Assembly (NCBI GenBank): GCA_020723305.1
Contig: DYJC01000014.1
Coordinates: forward strand, 85,936-149,935
Direction: 5' to 3'
Origin: Desulfosudis oleivorans
Lineage (GTDB): Bacteria > Desulfobacterota > Desulfobacteria > Desulfobacterales > SURF-7
Length of the DNA stretch: 64,000 nt
Shown in pieces: positions 8,776-18,148 of this stretch. The translations under genes were made by a program, and so were the position numbers. The notes below the pieces were generated by a model. That model searched no databases. It was not told the origin of the DNA and saw only the letters and a program-made list of their open reading frames with translations. Numbering within the stretch: the first letter of the stretch is position 1; every line of letters starts with the position of its first letter.

Positions 8776-9630
8776 CTATCTAACATGTTCAGGGCGAGAA
8801 ACTACAAAATAGGGATTCAACAGATCTTCCCGATTATACGCCAAAGGAACCCCGGTATCCCAGCATAAAACCCGGCATCCGGATTGTTCCGCAATTGCCT
8901 GGCCGGCTGCAGTATCCCACTCCATGGTGGGTCCCAGGCGCGGATAGATATCAGCCTCTCCTTCTGCAACAAGACAAAACTTTAAAGAGCTTCCCGCAGA
9001 GAGAAACCCGACTTCTTGATACTCTTTTTTCTTTTGATCGACGTATGCTTCAAGTTCAGGAGTTGAATGGGACCGGCTGCCGACAATCCGGCATGAGGCT
9101 TCATCCTTTCTGACTTTTAATGGCAGGGTAACAGAACGGGACAAAACCATTTCAAATATTTCCAGTTCCGACTTTTGAAAAACCATTTTTCCGATTCTAT
9201 CGACCAGCTCAGGATCGTTGAGCTTTCTCGCCCCAAGTCCTTCTGCCGCAAAATACAATGTGGACGTAACCGGAACAAAAATAACACCCAGCACAGGGAT
9301 ATTATTTTTTACAAGGGCGATATTGACTGTAAACTCATCATTGCGCTTGATGAATTCTTTGGTCCCGTCCAGCGGATCAACAACCCATAATGTATCCCAT
9401 TTTTTTCTCTCCGCATAATCAATATTCCTTCCTTCCTCGCTCAGAATCGGAATATTGGTTTTACTTAAAATCCCGGAAATAATATCATGCGCCCGCTGGT
9501 CTGCAATCGTCAGGGGAGAATCATCCGATTTGTATTCAACCGAATAATCAGAATAATAAACATCCAGAATCGCAAGTCCTGCTTTAATGGCAGCGGCAAT
9601 CGATCCATGTAAAAATTTTTTCATTTCCAT
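8776..9630 (-). CDS. cysQ: 3'(2'),5'-bisphosphate nucleotidase CysQ
   Basis: A lithium-sensitive inositol-monophosphatase-fold enzyme that removes the 3' phosphate from PAP/PAPS. The metal-binding motif DPLDGTKEF is followed by IALV, and the second motif WDTAAGQAI sits near the C-terminus (GPTMEWDTAAGQAIAEQSG). Length 284 is slightly above the usual ~250-270. AAGGAATGAT precedes the ATG. The enzyme recycles PAP formed in assimilatory sulfur or sulfation pathways; its link to manC downstream is positional only. Confidence 0.92.
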   Translation of the reverse strand: MEMKKFLHGSIAAAIKAGLAILDVYYSDYSVEYKSDDSPLTIADQRAHDIISGILSKTNIPILSEEGRNIDYAERKKWDTLWVVDPLDGTKEFIKRNDEFTVNIALVKNNIPVLGVIFVPVTSTLYFAAEGLGARKLNDPELVDRIGKMVFQKSELEIFEMVLSRSVTLPLKVRKDEASCRIVGSRSHSTPELEAYVDQKKKEYQEVGFLSAGSSLKFCLVAEGEADIYPRLGPTMEWDTAAGQAIAEQSGCRVLCWDTGVPLAYNREDLLNPYFVVSRPEHVR

Positions 9631-9822
9631 ATCATTCCTTTTAGGTAATCTTTTTCTTGTTTCCGAAACAGTACAGAATTAAAATATGCTTGTCAAACCG
9701 CCCATTCTATATTGCAGAGGTATGCTACTTGAGATTATTTTTATGCTGTGGTATGCGCTGATACAATAGTTTTGAAAAAGTAACTATTTTTTAACCCAAA
9801 GCATACAGGAAATTTTTTCAAA

Positions 9823-10551
9823 ATGAGAAAGGTCCTGATCGTAGATGACGATTCTGTAACACGCGGCTTGCTTTCACGTGTACTGAAAGCCCACTCGGAA
9901 GAGTTCCTGGTTACCACTGCTGCCGACGGAAAGGAAGCGACAGTAATCATTCGGGAACAGACCATCAATCTGGTCATTACTGATTTACAAATGCCCATTA
10001 TGGACGGATTTGAGCTTCTGGCTTATATTTCAGAATATCACCCCGAAATACCGGTTTTTATCATGACCGCTTTTGGTGACTCCGAGGTGAAAAAAAGACT
10101 CGATACTTTCGGATCCATAAAATACTTTGAAAAACCACTTAACATTGATATTATAACAGAATGTATCCTGGATGAATTAAACTCCGGTGCAGAAGGAACA
10201 CTAAAAGGAATCAGCCTTTCCTCTTTTCTTCAGCTCATTGAAATGGAAAAAAAAACCTGCACGCTCCGTATCAAAACAAAAAATCAGTCCGGAATGTTGT
10301 ATTTTCTCAAAGGTGACCTGATTTCCGCATCCAGTGACAATCTTGAAAACGATGAGGCGATCTATGAAATGCTTTGCTGGGATAAAATTGTGATTGAAAT
10401 TGAAAACCTCTGTAAAAAAACAAAAAAGGAAATCCGACAACCGCTTATGAATCTGCTTATGGAAGGTCTCTCTATCAGGGATGAAAAAGAACACAAAAAC
10501 AAAGAGAAGAAAACGCCCCTGAAACCGCTTAAAACCCTGAGCAATAAATAA
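9823..10551 (+). CDS. Response regulator with DUF4388 (PATAN-like) output domain
   Basis: Residues 1-120 are a receiver domain: DDD acidic pocket at 8-10, phosphoacceptor Asp54 in VITDLQMP, Thr in FIMTAFGD and Lys in YFEKPL. Residues 130-220 form a DUF4388 domain (GISLSSFLQLIEMEKKTCTLRI, GMLYFLKGDLISA). DUF4388 is frequent in Deltaproteobacterial and cyanobacterial signalling proteins and is not a DNA-binding domain. The C-terminus is a basic, lysine-rich tail. No partner kinase is adjacent; a PilZ protein follows on the same strand. Confidence 0.88.
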   Translation: MRKVLIVDDDSVTRGLLSRVLKAHSEEFLVTTAADGKEATVIIREQTINLVITDLQMPIMDGFELLAYISEYHPEIPVFIMTAFGDSEVKKRLDTFGSIKYFEKPLNIDIITECILDELNSGAEGTLKGISLSSFLQLIEMEKKTCTLRIKTKNQSGMLYFLKGDLISASSDNLENDEAIYEMLCWDKIVIEIENLCKKTKKEIRQPLMNLLMEGLSIRDEKEHKNKEKKTPLKPLKTLSNK

Positions 10552-10685
10552 AAATTAAATAATACAGAGATGATTCTCCGGATGCAATAAAAAGTGTTGG
10601 GTTTCGATTACCCAATAGTTTTGATTACCCCCAGCCGATTCTCCTGAATTGACAAAGCCCGGCCAATACATTATAGTTGAAACAT

Positions 10686-11012
10686 ATGAAACATAATAAT
10701 CAGAACAGCAGCATGAAAGAAAGACGCTTGGCGCAAAGAATAACGTGCAGCACTGCCGTTGCCTATGCAACCCAATCTTTGACAAATATAGAATATATTC
10801 AAGATATTAGTGCATGGGGTGTTTTTATCAGAACCAAAGAACCCGTATCTGTAGGTGAAGATATCACCATGACCATTCCTCCACAAACCGGAAGCAATTC
10901 ATCCATTACAATCATCGGAGAGGTAGTACGAGCAACCCCAAAGGGAATCGGAGTTAAATTCAAGATGGGGATTGATGAGTCGGTTATCCGGCCTCTTCTG
11001 GTTAAAAAATAG
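10686..11012 (+). CDS. PilZ-domain protein
   Basis: A single-domain protein with the c-di-GMP-binding signature: RRLAQR (the RxxxR motif) and DISAWG (the D/NxSxxG motif), followed by beta strands ending in GVKF. I start it at the ATG at 10686; a TTG at 10677 and an ATG at 10713 are alternatives, and no good ribosome-binding site decides. PilZ proteins bind c-di-GMP and act on partners for motility, adhesion or polysaccharide synthesis. The upstream response regulator is the only signalling neighbour. Confidence 0.85.
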   Translation: MKHNNQNSSMKERRLAQRITCSTAVAYATQSLTNIEYIQDISAWGVFIRTKEPVSVGEDITMTIPPQTGSNSSITIIGEVVRATPKGIGVKFKMGIDESVIRPLLVKK

Positions 11013-11041
11013 CCGCTTCTAAAAAACTGTTTAGTACTTTC

Positions 11042-11536
11042 TTATTTTTTATCATCAAGAGTTAATAGCCAGTCTCGTATCGCAAGCCCGGTTCCAAAAT
11101 CCCATGGTTTCAGCCTTGCCGGCTCAAGACATTTAATCTCTGCAATCTCTTCCCCAAGTTGAATCTCACCCTCAGCAGACACGTGGTATGCAATAATCAA
11201 TTGATTCATCATTGCAAATGGATACAGCCCGATGAGCTTGACTGTCTTGCCGTTTAACCCAAGTTCCTCTTTAACCTCCCGTAATATGCCTGTCTCCGGA
11301 GATTCCTCTTTTTCAAGAAACCCGGTGACCAGGCCGAACATCTTTTGGTGCCAGCTTTTATTCCGGGCCAGAATAACGGTTCCCTTATACTCCACAATGC
11401 CCGCGACAACCGGTATCGGAGAATCCCAATAAATATAACCACATGAATCAGCAGAACAAGCTAAGCGGATTTTTCCTTCCATATTTTTTTCCACCAAGGA
11501 GGTGCGACATATTGGACAATAATTGATTTTTGACAT
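11042..11536 (-). CDS. NUDIX hydrolase with N-terminal zinc ribbon
   Basis: The start was moved to the ATG at 11536 because AGGGGG lies eight bases upstream. The protein begins with a zinc-ribbon-like segment (CPIC ... CSADSC), then the NUDIX box starting at GFLEKEESPETG and running through REVKEELGL, which matches the GX5EX7REUXEEXGU consensus. This architecture is typical of NADH pyrophosphatase-like (NudC-like) and related hydrolases. The second half is shorter than NudC, so the substrate (NAD(H), ADP-ribose or another nucleotide) is open. It is convergent with the PilZ gene. Confidence 0.85.
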   Translation of the reverse strand: MSKINYCPICRTSLVEKNMEGKIRLACSADSCGYIYWDSPIPVVAGIVEYKGTVILARNKSWHQKMFGLVTGFLEKEESPETGILREVKEELGLNGKTVKLIGLYPFAMMNQLIIAYHVSAEGEIQLGEEIAEIKCLEPARLKPWDFGTGLAIRDWLLTLDDKK

Positions 11537-11786
11537 TTGTAAGGCCCCCTGTTTCAAAGTTATCAAAACCACTTCCCCGCCATCATGAAAAAATTTCAAT
11601 CGATTGGGGGATAAGCGCTTCAAGCCTTTTTTGCTTATACACCGGTTTTAGATAAATTCAAGCCCTGGCTTGAAACAGGATAATCAAAGTCATAGATTTA
11701 CCTGAAAAAAAATGATAGGGTATCGACTTGAATATTCAGCTTTGAAAATGCTGAAATCTTTTAACCCCTTGCGATAGAGAGTTATT

Positions 11787-13304
11787 TTGTTTACATTATT
11801 AATTCAGAAAATCCGTGCGTTTTTTACAAAACAAGCCCATCCAGTTGAACAGCAAACAGAAATCCAGCCCGTAATCTCAATTGAAAAACTGGAAAAAAAT
11901 ATCCTCCCCCAAAAAACCTGGGACATTTCCTGTTTTCCAATTCCGGAGCATCCGGAAAAAATCCGTTTTCACGATATGAATCTCCCTGTCCAGATCATGC
12001 GCGGTATTTTTGACTGCAAGTTTGAATATTGTACGCCGGTTCAGGCGGAGATCCTTCCCAAGGCACTTAAAGGCTTGGATGTTACCGGTCGGGCACAGAC
12101 CGGAACCGGGAAAAGCGCCGCTTTTCTGATTACCATCTATAAAAGACTGATGGAAAAAAAACCGGATGGGAAAAGACTTCCCGGAACACCCAGAGCGCTC
12201 ATTCTGGCTCCGACAAGAGAGCTGGTGCTTCAAATCCAGAAAGATGCAGAGAAAATCGGGAGATATACCAAAAATCAGATTATTTCCGTATTTGGCGGGA
12301 TGGATTATGAAAAACAGAAAAAGCTGCTTCAAAACAGAATATTTGATCTCATGGTTGCAACACCAGGCAGATTGATTGATTTCAAAAAACAGGGAATCAT
12401 CAATCTTACTAAAGTTGAAATCCTGGTAATCGATGAAGCGGATAGGATGCTGGATATGGGATTTATCCCGGATGTCCGAAAAATTGTCTACAGCACTCCG
12501 GACAAAAAAAACCGTCAAACCATGTTTTTCAGCGCCACACTGACACCTGAGGTGATCCAGCTTGCATCCCAATGGACCCGGAACCCTTTCAAGGTTGAAA
12601 TCGAACCGGATCAGGTTGCCTCAAAATCCATCAACCAGGTCACCTATATTGTAACGGACGATCAGAAGTTTACCTTGCTGTATAATCTGATCCTCCAGCA
12701 AAATCTGGAACGGGTACTTATTTTTTCAAACACCCGTGAAGAAACCAGAAATCTTGAACAAAAGCTCAAATCATACAATATTGATTCATCTTTGCTTTCC
12801 GGAGAGGTATCACAGACCAAGCGTATCCAAACGCTTGAAGATTTCAAGAAAGGAAAAATCAGAGTATTGGTGGCAACCGATGTCGCCGCTCGCGGTATTC
12901 ATGTTGATGCCATCAGTCATGTGATCAACTATACCCTTCCCCAGGACTCCGAGGATTACGTGCATCGGATCGGTCGAACCGGGAGAGCCGGGGAAACCGG
13001 AATTTCCATCAGCTTTGCGAGTGAAAATGATTCTTTTTATATTCCAGGTATTGAAAAATTGCTCGGGCATAAAATGGAGTGCCTGCATCCTGCTGAAGAA
13101 CTATTGACTCCTTTACAACCGCCTCCACCCAGAAAACAAGGTTCAAACATAACAAGGCACCGTCCCGGCAGACAAGCCCCAAAAAAAGCGTATGATGCAA
13201 AAACCAAAAAGAAAAGATCCGACTCAAATCCCCGGAAATACCGCAAGGGAGATACCTGGAAAAACCGGAAGCCCCGCACCCAGCCGAGAACCGGAAATCC
13301 ATAA
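11787..13304 (+). CDS. DEAD-box ATP-dependent RNA helicase (RhlB/RhlE-like)
   Basis: All core helicase motifs are present in order: Q motif TPVQAEILP, motif I AQTGTGKS, Ia PTRELVLQI, GG, Ib ATPGRLID, DEAD in VIDEADRMLDMG, SAT in FFSATL, then VLIFSNTREE, VATDVAARGIH and HRIGRTGRAG. A ~45-residue N-terminal extension and a basic proline-rich tail (residues ~440-505, rich in K/R/P) flank the core and probably bind RNA. The start is a TTG at 11787 behind GAGAG. It probably unwinds RNA in ribosome assembly or mRNA decay. The gene lies 34 bases before uvrA. Confidence 0.93.
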   Translation: MFTLLIQKIRAFFTKQAHPVEQQTEIQPVISIEKLEKNILPQKTWDISCFPIPEHPEKIRFHDMNLPVQIMRGIFDCKFEYCTPVQAEILPKALKGLDVTGRAQTGTGKSAAFLITIYKRLMEKKPDGKRLPGTPRALILAPTRELVLQIQKDAEKIGRYTKNQIISVFGGMDYEKQKKLLQNRIFDLMVATPGRLIDFKKQGIINLTKVEILVIDEADRMLDMGFIPDVRKIVYSTPDKKNRQTMFFSATLTPEVIQLASQWTRNPFKVEIEPDQVASKSINQVTYIVTDDQKFTLLYNLILQQNLERVLIFSNTREETRNLEQKLKSYNIDSSLLSGEVSQTKRIQTLEDFKKGKIRVLVATDVAARGIHVDAISHVINYTLPQDSEDYVHRIGRTGRAGETGISISFASENDSFYIPGIEKLLGHKMECLHPAEELLTPLQPPPPRKQGSNITRHRPGRQAPKKAYDAKTKKKRSDSNPRKYRKGDTWKNRKPRTQPRTGNP

Positions 13305-13338
13305 CCCAGGACAGAAAAAAGCAGGTACATAATAATAT

Positions 13339-16272
13339 ATGAGCAGGAAAAAACAAACCGTTATACCGGAGCCCTCCATCAACCACCCCAACCGGGACGA
13401 AGAGACAAAAGAGCTGAGTCACATCATCATCAAGGGTGCGAGAGAGCATAATCTGAAAAATATCCATGTGGAACTCCCCAAAAAAAAGCTGATTGTGTTT
13501 ACCGGTGTTTCCGGTTCCGGAAAATCCAGCCTTGCCTTTGACACCATTTTTGCCGAAGGCCAGCGCCGGTATGTGGAGTCCCTTTCCGCATATGCAAGAC
13601 AGTTTATCGGTCAGATGGAAAAACCGCGATATGATACGATCCGGGGGCTGTCTCCTACCATATCCATTGAACAGAAAGCTGCTTCCAAAAATCCAAGATC
13701 AACGGTTGGGACCATCACGGAAATCTATGATTATCTGCGGGTGCTGTTTGCCAGGGTCGGCGTCCAGTACTGCCACAAATGCGGGAAGAAAGTCGGCAGG
13801 GGAGACAGCACGAGCATGGTCGATCAGATCCTCGGCATACCTCAGTCCACCCGTATCCTGATTCTTGCACCGATCATCGAAAACCGGAAAGGAGAACACC
13901 GGGAACTCTTTGACGGTCTGCGAAGCGATGGTTTCGGACGGGTCCGGATCGATGGGGTTGTTCACGACCTGTCGGATGTCCAGACGCTTTCCAAACACAA
14001 GAAGCACAATATTGAGGTTGTCGTAGACCGCCTTGTGATTCAGAATGACCCTGCATTCCGGAAAAGACTGACAGATTCAGTGGAAACCGCCCTGAAATTC
14101 GGCAACGGCCAGTTGATTGTCCACATCCTTGACCGGGAAGATATCCGGATGAGTGAAGCCAGATCCTGCTGCGGTATTGCATTTCCGGAATTGGACCCGC
14201 CCTTGTTTTCCTTTAACTCGCCAAAGGGAATGTGCCCGGCATGCAATGGAATCGGCACGGTTCTTTCCATGGATGAGGACAAAATCATTCCGGACAAAAC
14301 CCTTTCCATTCAGGATGGGGCTGTGATTCCCTGGAAAAACTATTTTTCAAAAGAGGATGCTGAAAACGGCAGTTGGGGACTTCAGCAGATCAAGGCCCTG
14401 CAAAGAAAATTCGGGATCGATCTTCGGACGCCGTGGAAAAATCTTCCCAGACAGCACCGGGATCTCTGCCTCTATGGCTCACAGGGAGAAGAGATGACCG
14501 TGAACTGGAGTTCGACCAAAATAAAGGGGGAGGTTACCACCAACTTTGAAGGACTGCTCAACAGCATGATGAGACGGTACATGCAGACGCAATCTGAAAG
14601 CGCAAAATCCTGGTATTCAAAATTTCTTTCCGAATCCCCCTGCTCTGTATGCAAAGGCAATCGCCTAAAACCCGAAGCCCTGAATGTGAGAATCGAGGAT
14701 CATTCCATTCTCGATGTAACTGCCATGACCATCAAAGAGGCACACGGCTTTTTCAAATCCCTGCAACTCACCGGAAACCGGAAAATGATCGCGGATGAAC
14801 TTTTGAAAGAGATTATCGCCCGGCTTGAATTCCTGGTAAACGTCGGCCTGAACTACCTCTCTCTGGACCGGAAAGGCCCGACCCTGTCCGGAGGTGAATC
14901 CCAGCGTATCCGGCTGGCTTCCCAGGTCGGGTCTGAGCTGACCGGTGTGCTGTATATCCTGGATGAACCTTCCATCGGCCTTCACCAGAAGGATAATATC
15001 AAACTGCTGAAAACGCTCTGCCACCTCCGGGATATCGGAAACACGCTGATTGTGGTCGAACATGACCGGGAAACCATGGAGACGGCGGACTGGATTCTGG
15101 ACATCGGGCCGGGAGCCGGACATCTGGGAGGCCAGATTGTCGCGGCGGGTCCGCCGGAACAGATCAAAAAAAATCCAAGCTCCATTACCGGCCGGTACCT
15201 GAGCGGAAAAGAGACCATCGACATCCCGGAGAAAAGAAAAACGCCGAAACAGACCGGAGATCAATGGATCATCATTGAAAAGGCCTCTGAAAACAATCTG
15301 GCGGACATCACCGTAAAAATCCCGCTTGGCCTGATGGTTGCCGTAACCGGCGTGTCCGGTGCGGGCAAATCAACCCTGATCAACCAGATTCTCTACCCTG
15401 CATTGGCGAAAAGACTCCATGCCTCCACAAACCCGGTCGGAAAACACAAAAGCATCCAAGGGCTTTACAACCTGGACAAGGTAATCAATATCGACCAGAA
15501 GGCCATTGGCCGGACTCCCAGAAGCAATCCCGCCACTTACACGCAGCTCTTTACCCATATCCGGGACCTGTTTGCCATGCTGCCGGAATCAAGGGCTAGA
15601 GGATACCAGAAAGGCCGGTTCTCTTTCAATGTGAAAGGTGGACGGTGCGAATCATGCAGCGGAGACGGCTATATCCGCGTGGAAATGCATTTCCTCGCGG
15701 ATGTGTTTGTTCCATGCGAGGTCTGCAAGGGGAAACGGTTTAACAGCTCAACCCTTGAGATTCTGTACAAAGGGCACTCGATTGCCGATGTGCTGGACAT
15801 GTCCGTTGCCCAGGCAATGGAGTTGTTTAAAAACCATCCGAAAATCATAACCATCCTGAACACGCTGATGCAGGTCGGGCTGTCCTATATCAAGCTGGGA
15901 CAGGCCGCGACGACCCTATCCGGTGGAGAAGCCCAGAGAATAAAGCTTGCCCGCGAACTTTCCAAAAGAGAAACCGGGAGAACCTTATACATACTGGATG
16001 AACCAACCACCGGTCTTCATTTTGATGACATCAAGCTGCTGCTGAATGTTCTCAGCAGTCTGGTTGCGTCCGGAAATACCGTGGTCGTGATTGAACATAA
16101 CCTGGATGTAATCAAAACAGCGGACTGGATTATCGACATGGGCCCGGAAGGCGGTGATGAGGGAGGCCGTATCGTGGCCGAAGGATCACCTGAAAAAATA
16201 GCAAAATCCCCCAAAAGTTATACCGGTCAATATCTGCAAAAGGAACTGGCACCTGATCGCCCGGTTTTATAA
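13339..16272 (+). CDS. uvrA: Excinuclease ABC subunit A (UvrA)
   Basis: The damage-recognition ATPase of nucleotide excision repair. First NBD: P-loop GVSGSGKSS at residues 56-63, a CxxC pair (CHKCG), CPACNGIG, CSVCKGNRL and signature LSGGESQRIRLA. Second NBD: GVSGAGKST, the DNA-contacting zinc finger CESCSGDGY...CEVCKGKRF, signature LSGGEAQRIKLA and Walker B YILDEPTTGLH. At 977 residues it is about 30 longer than usual, because of an N-terminal extension before the family start (HIIIKGAREHNLKNI). The stop overlaps the convergent MBL-fold gene by six bases. Confidence 0.97.
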   Translation: MSRKKQTVIPEPSINHPNRDEETKELSHIIIKGAREHNLKNIHVELPKKKLIVFTGVSGSGKSSLAFDTIFAEGQRRYVESLSAYARQFIGQMEKPRYDTIRGLSPTISIEQKAASKNPRSTVGTITEIYDYLRVLFARVGVQYCHKCGKKVGRGDSTSMVDQILGIPQSTRILILAPIIENRKGEHRELFDGLRSDGFGRVRIDGVVHDLSDVQTLSKHKKHNIEVVVDRLVIQNDPAFRKRLTDSVETALKFGNGQLIVHILDREDIRMSEARSCCGIAFPELDPPLFSFNSPKGMCPACNGIGTVLSMDEDKIIPDKTLSIQDGAVIPWKNYFSKEDAENGSWGLQQIKALQRKFGIDLRTPWKNLPRQHRDLCLYGSQGEEMTVNWSSTKIKGEVTTNFEGLLNSMMRRYMQTQSESAKSWYSKFLSESPCSVCKGNRLKPEALNVRIEDHSILDVTAMTIKEAHGFFKSLQLTGNRKMIADELLKEIIARLEFLVNVGLNYLSLDRKGPTLSGGESQRIRLASQVGSELTGVLYILDEPSIGLHQKDNIKLLKTLCHLRDIGNTLIVVEHDRETMETADWILDIGPGAGHLGGQIVAAGPPEQIKKNPSSITGRYLSGKETIDIPEKRKTPKQTGDQWIIIEKASENNLADITVKIPLGLMVAVTGVSGAGKSTLINQILYPALAKRLHASTNPVGKHKSIQGLYNLDKVINIDQKAIGRTPRSNPATYTQLFTHIRDLFAMLPESRARGYQKGRFSFNVKGGRCESCSGDGYIRVEMHFLADVFVPCEVCKGKRFNSSTLEILYKGHSIADVLDMSVAQAMELFKNHPKIITILNTLMQVGLSYIKLGQAATTLSGGEAQRIKLARELSKRETGRTLYILDEPTTGLHFDDIKLLLNVLSSLVASGNTVVVIEHNLDVIKTADWIIDMGPEGGDEGGRIVAEGSPEKIAKSPKSYTGQYLQKELAPDRPVL

Positions 16273-17037
16273 CTCCATCTCCTCGCCATCGGACGGGATC
16301 AGAACCTTGTCGGATAGTTCTGCGTTTGAAACCGCATGTTTCAGCATCTCACGGGTGGTGGCCAGATGGTTGAGGCAATCCAGATGAACAGCAACGACCT
16401 TGCCCGGAGCAGCTTTGATGAACTCCAGTTGCTCTTCCAGCGGCATGAGAATCGGTTTCCCGAAATCAAGGGTTGCGGTTCCGGCATTCAATACGGCAAT
16501 ATCGGGTTGAAGGTCTTTCAGCACATGCATGACCGTTGGAGTCAAAACCGTATCACCGCTGATATAAATGGATTTTTCTCCTGCCGGCTGAATGAAATAC
16601 CCGGCTCCAGGCCGCATGAACCAGCCGGCCAGACCCTGTCCGTGCGCTGCCGGGAACATGGTGATTTTCCCAGTCAGGAATTCACTGGGTTCATTCATTT
16701 TTAGAGGAACAGTAACAATCCTGCGTCTTTGCAGAAACTGGGCATCCGAGAGGTTGCAGTAAACCGGGATCTTTTTTTGTGACAGCAGACGGACGCCGGC
16801 GCCATCCAGGTGGTCAAAATGCCCGAACCGGCAGTGAGTGATGATCCCCGCGGTAACCTGATCCAGCATGGATTCTGCATTCCGGGGCAGATCAACCGTT
16901 GGATTACGCCTGGGTTTTTTCCGGATAAAAGAATATGGCGGCAGACTGCCTTTTGGGCTGAGGCAGGGATCTACCAGGATTCTGTGTCCGCTGCAATGAA
17001 TGATCATGCATGCATTCCGGATATGCTGTATCTTCAT
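16267..17037 (-). CDS. Metallo-beta-lactamase-fold protein with altered first metal histidine
   Basis: A 256-residue UlaG/L-ascorbate-6-P-lactonase-like protein (starts MKIQHIRNACMIIH, then LVDPCLSP). The metal motif HxHxDH reads F71-G-H73-F-D75-H76, so the first histidine is replaced by Phe; His68 three residues before might substitute. Later ligands appear intact: SGDT and VAVHLDCLNH. It could be a mono-metal hydrolase or have lost activity. It is convergent with and overlaps uvrA by six bases, and lies 12 bases downstream of the enoyl-CoA hydratase gene on the same strand, probably as an operon. Confidence 0.8.
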   Translation of the reverse strand: MKIQHIRNACMIIHCSGHRILVDPCLSPKGSLPPYSFIRKKPRRNPTVDLPRNAESMLDQVTAGIITHCRFGHFDHLDGAGVRLLSQKKIPVYCNLSDAQFLQRRRIVTVPLKMNEPSEFLTGKITMFPAAHGQGLAGWFMRPGAGYFIQPAGEKSIYISGDTVLTPTVMHVLKDLQPDIAVLNAGTATLDFGKPILMPLEEQLEFIKAAPGKVVAVHLDCLNHLATTREMLKHAVSNAELSDKVLIPSDGEEMEL

Positions 17038-17049
17038 AGCTCGGCCTCC

Positions 17050-17817
17050 CTATCCTCCCATGGTTGCCTGAACAAATTCAAGTGTCGCCCGGACATCATC
17101 TTTGAAAAAGCAGTGAAGCGCTTCTTTCCATACCCCTTCTGCCAGATTTTTCCGGATCCGCTCGACCGTATCTTTCTTCAGCAATGCTTTCATGTTGATA
17201 AACGGCCGGTTGGGGGTGTCGATCCAGAGGCTGACAATCTCCTTGGCCCTCTGGATCAGTTCTGCATCATCCTTGACCACCTCATCGATGATCCCCATCT
17301 CTTTGGCCTGATTCACGCCCATCATCTTTCCAAAATACATCACATCCCGGAATTTTTTATCCGTATCCAGACCAAACCGCATCACCTCATTCTGGGCAAT
17401 GGAAAGGGCAAGACCGATCTTGATCTCCGACATGCCGATCTTGATCTTTTCATGAAACTTGGCAATCCGGTAGTCCGCTGCCATGGAAAAGATCAGTCCG
17501 GCTGCGGCGCAATGACCGTTGATGGCCGATACAACCGGTTTTTTACAGGTCAAAAAATTGATCAGCACCTCTTCCTCATGTAAAAAGAAATTAACCGCCT
17601 CATCATGATTCTTGAATCCCAGGAACATGGGGAGATCAAATCCGCTTGAAAAAAAGCGACCTTCTCCGGTAAGGACAATCCCCTTCAGCGCTTCCTCTTC
17701 ATTCACCTTCCTGACAATCGCATCTATCTGTTTCAGGGTTTCCACGGTAAAGGGATTGGTTTTCCCGTTTGCAAGCGTCGCGATCACAATATTATCTTCA
17801 ATTTTTTCCTTGATCAT
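17050..17817 (-). CDS. Enoyl-CoA hydratase/isomerase family protein
   Basis: A crotonase-fold protein. Oxyanion-hole segments are FFSSGFDLP and INGHCAAAGLIFSMAADYRIA. The region KIGMSEIKIGLALSIAQ resembles delta3,delta2-enoyl-CoA isomerases more than classic hydratases. The start at 17817 was preferred because GGAG lies about six bases upstream; the longer frame to 17865 lacks this. It may act in fatty acid or aromatic acid degradation, typical of complete-oxidizing sulfate reducers. It is followed on the same strand by the MBL-fold gene. The exact reaction is not certain. Confidence 0.85.
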   Translation of the reverse strand: MIKEKIEDNIVIATLANGKTNPFTVETLKQIDAIVRKVNEEEALKGIVLTGEGRFFSSGFDLPMFLGFKNHDEAVNFFLHEEEVLINFLTCKKPVVSAINGHCAAAGLIFSMAADYRIAKFHEKIKIGMSEIKIGLALSIAQNEVMRFGLDTDKKFRDVMYFGKMMGVNQAKEMGIIDEVVKDDAELIQRAKEIVSLWIDTPNRPFINMKALLKKDTVERIRKNLAEGVWKEALHCFFKDDVRATLEFVQATMGG

Positions 17818-18050
17818 GATTGTCTCCAATTGTTTAATGAATGATGCCTGATCAACTTCCAACATGGAAGCGTTCCATTTGTTCCAAGTCTCTTGTTCAA
17901 ACAGACTTTTCAGAAAAAGTCAAAATAATTTGACCCGCTGTTCCGGAGAAAAACCATCCTCTTGCCCGAACCTGCCATCCCGTGTATATTGAAGTCACCA
18001 TCATCCGAAAAGATTGTTCAGCTCACTTGTCAGACAATAATCCGTTCCGG

Positions 18051-18130
18051 CCAACCAGCAAACGGGCTAACCGGCTAACGGACAAACCGGCCAACGGGCT
18101 AACCGGCCAACGGGCTAACGGGCCAACCAA
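18051..18130. repeat. Tandem array of ten 8-bp units (CYAACSGG)
   Basis: Ten consecutive octamers with consensus C(C/T)AAC(C/G)GG run without spacers from 18051 to 18130 (e.g. CCAACGGG, CTAACCGG, CTAACGGG). The last unit abuts AGGAG, the ribosome-binding site of the rhodanese gene, so the array forms most of its 5' leader. An 8-bp unit is not a multiple of three, so it is unlikely to be coding. It is a candidate phase-variable or structured leader. Confidence 0.9.
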
Positions 18131-18148
18131 AGGAGTTATCATTCAACA

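Noticed and set aside
18051..18130. Possible CRISPR array
   Set aside because: Units are 8 bp with no unique spacers and no cas genes nearby.
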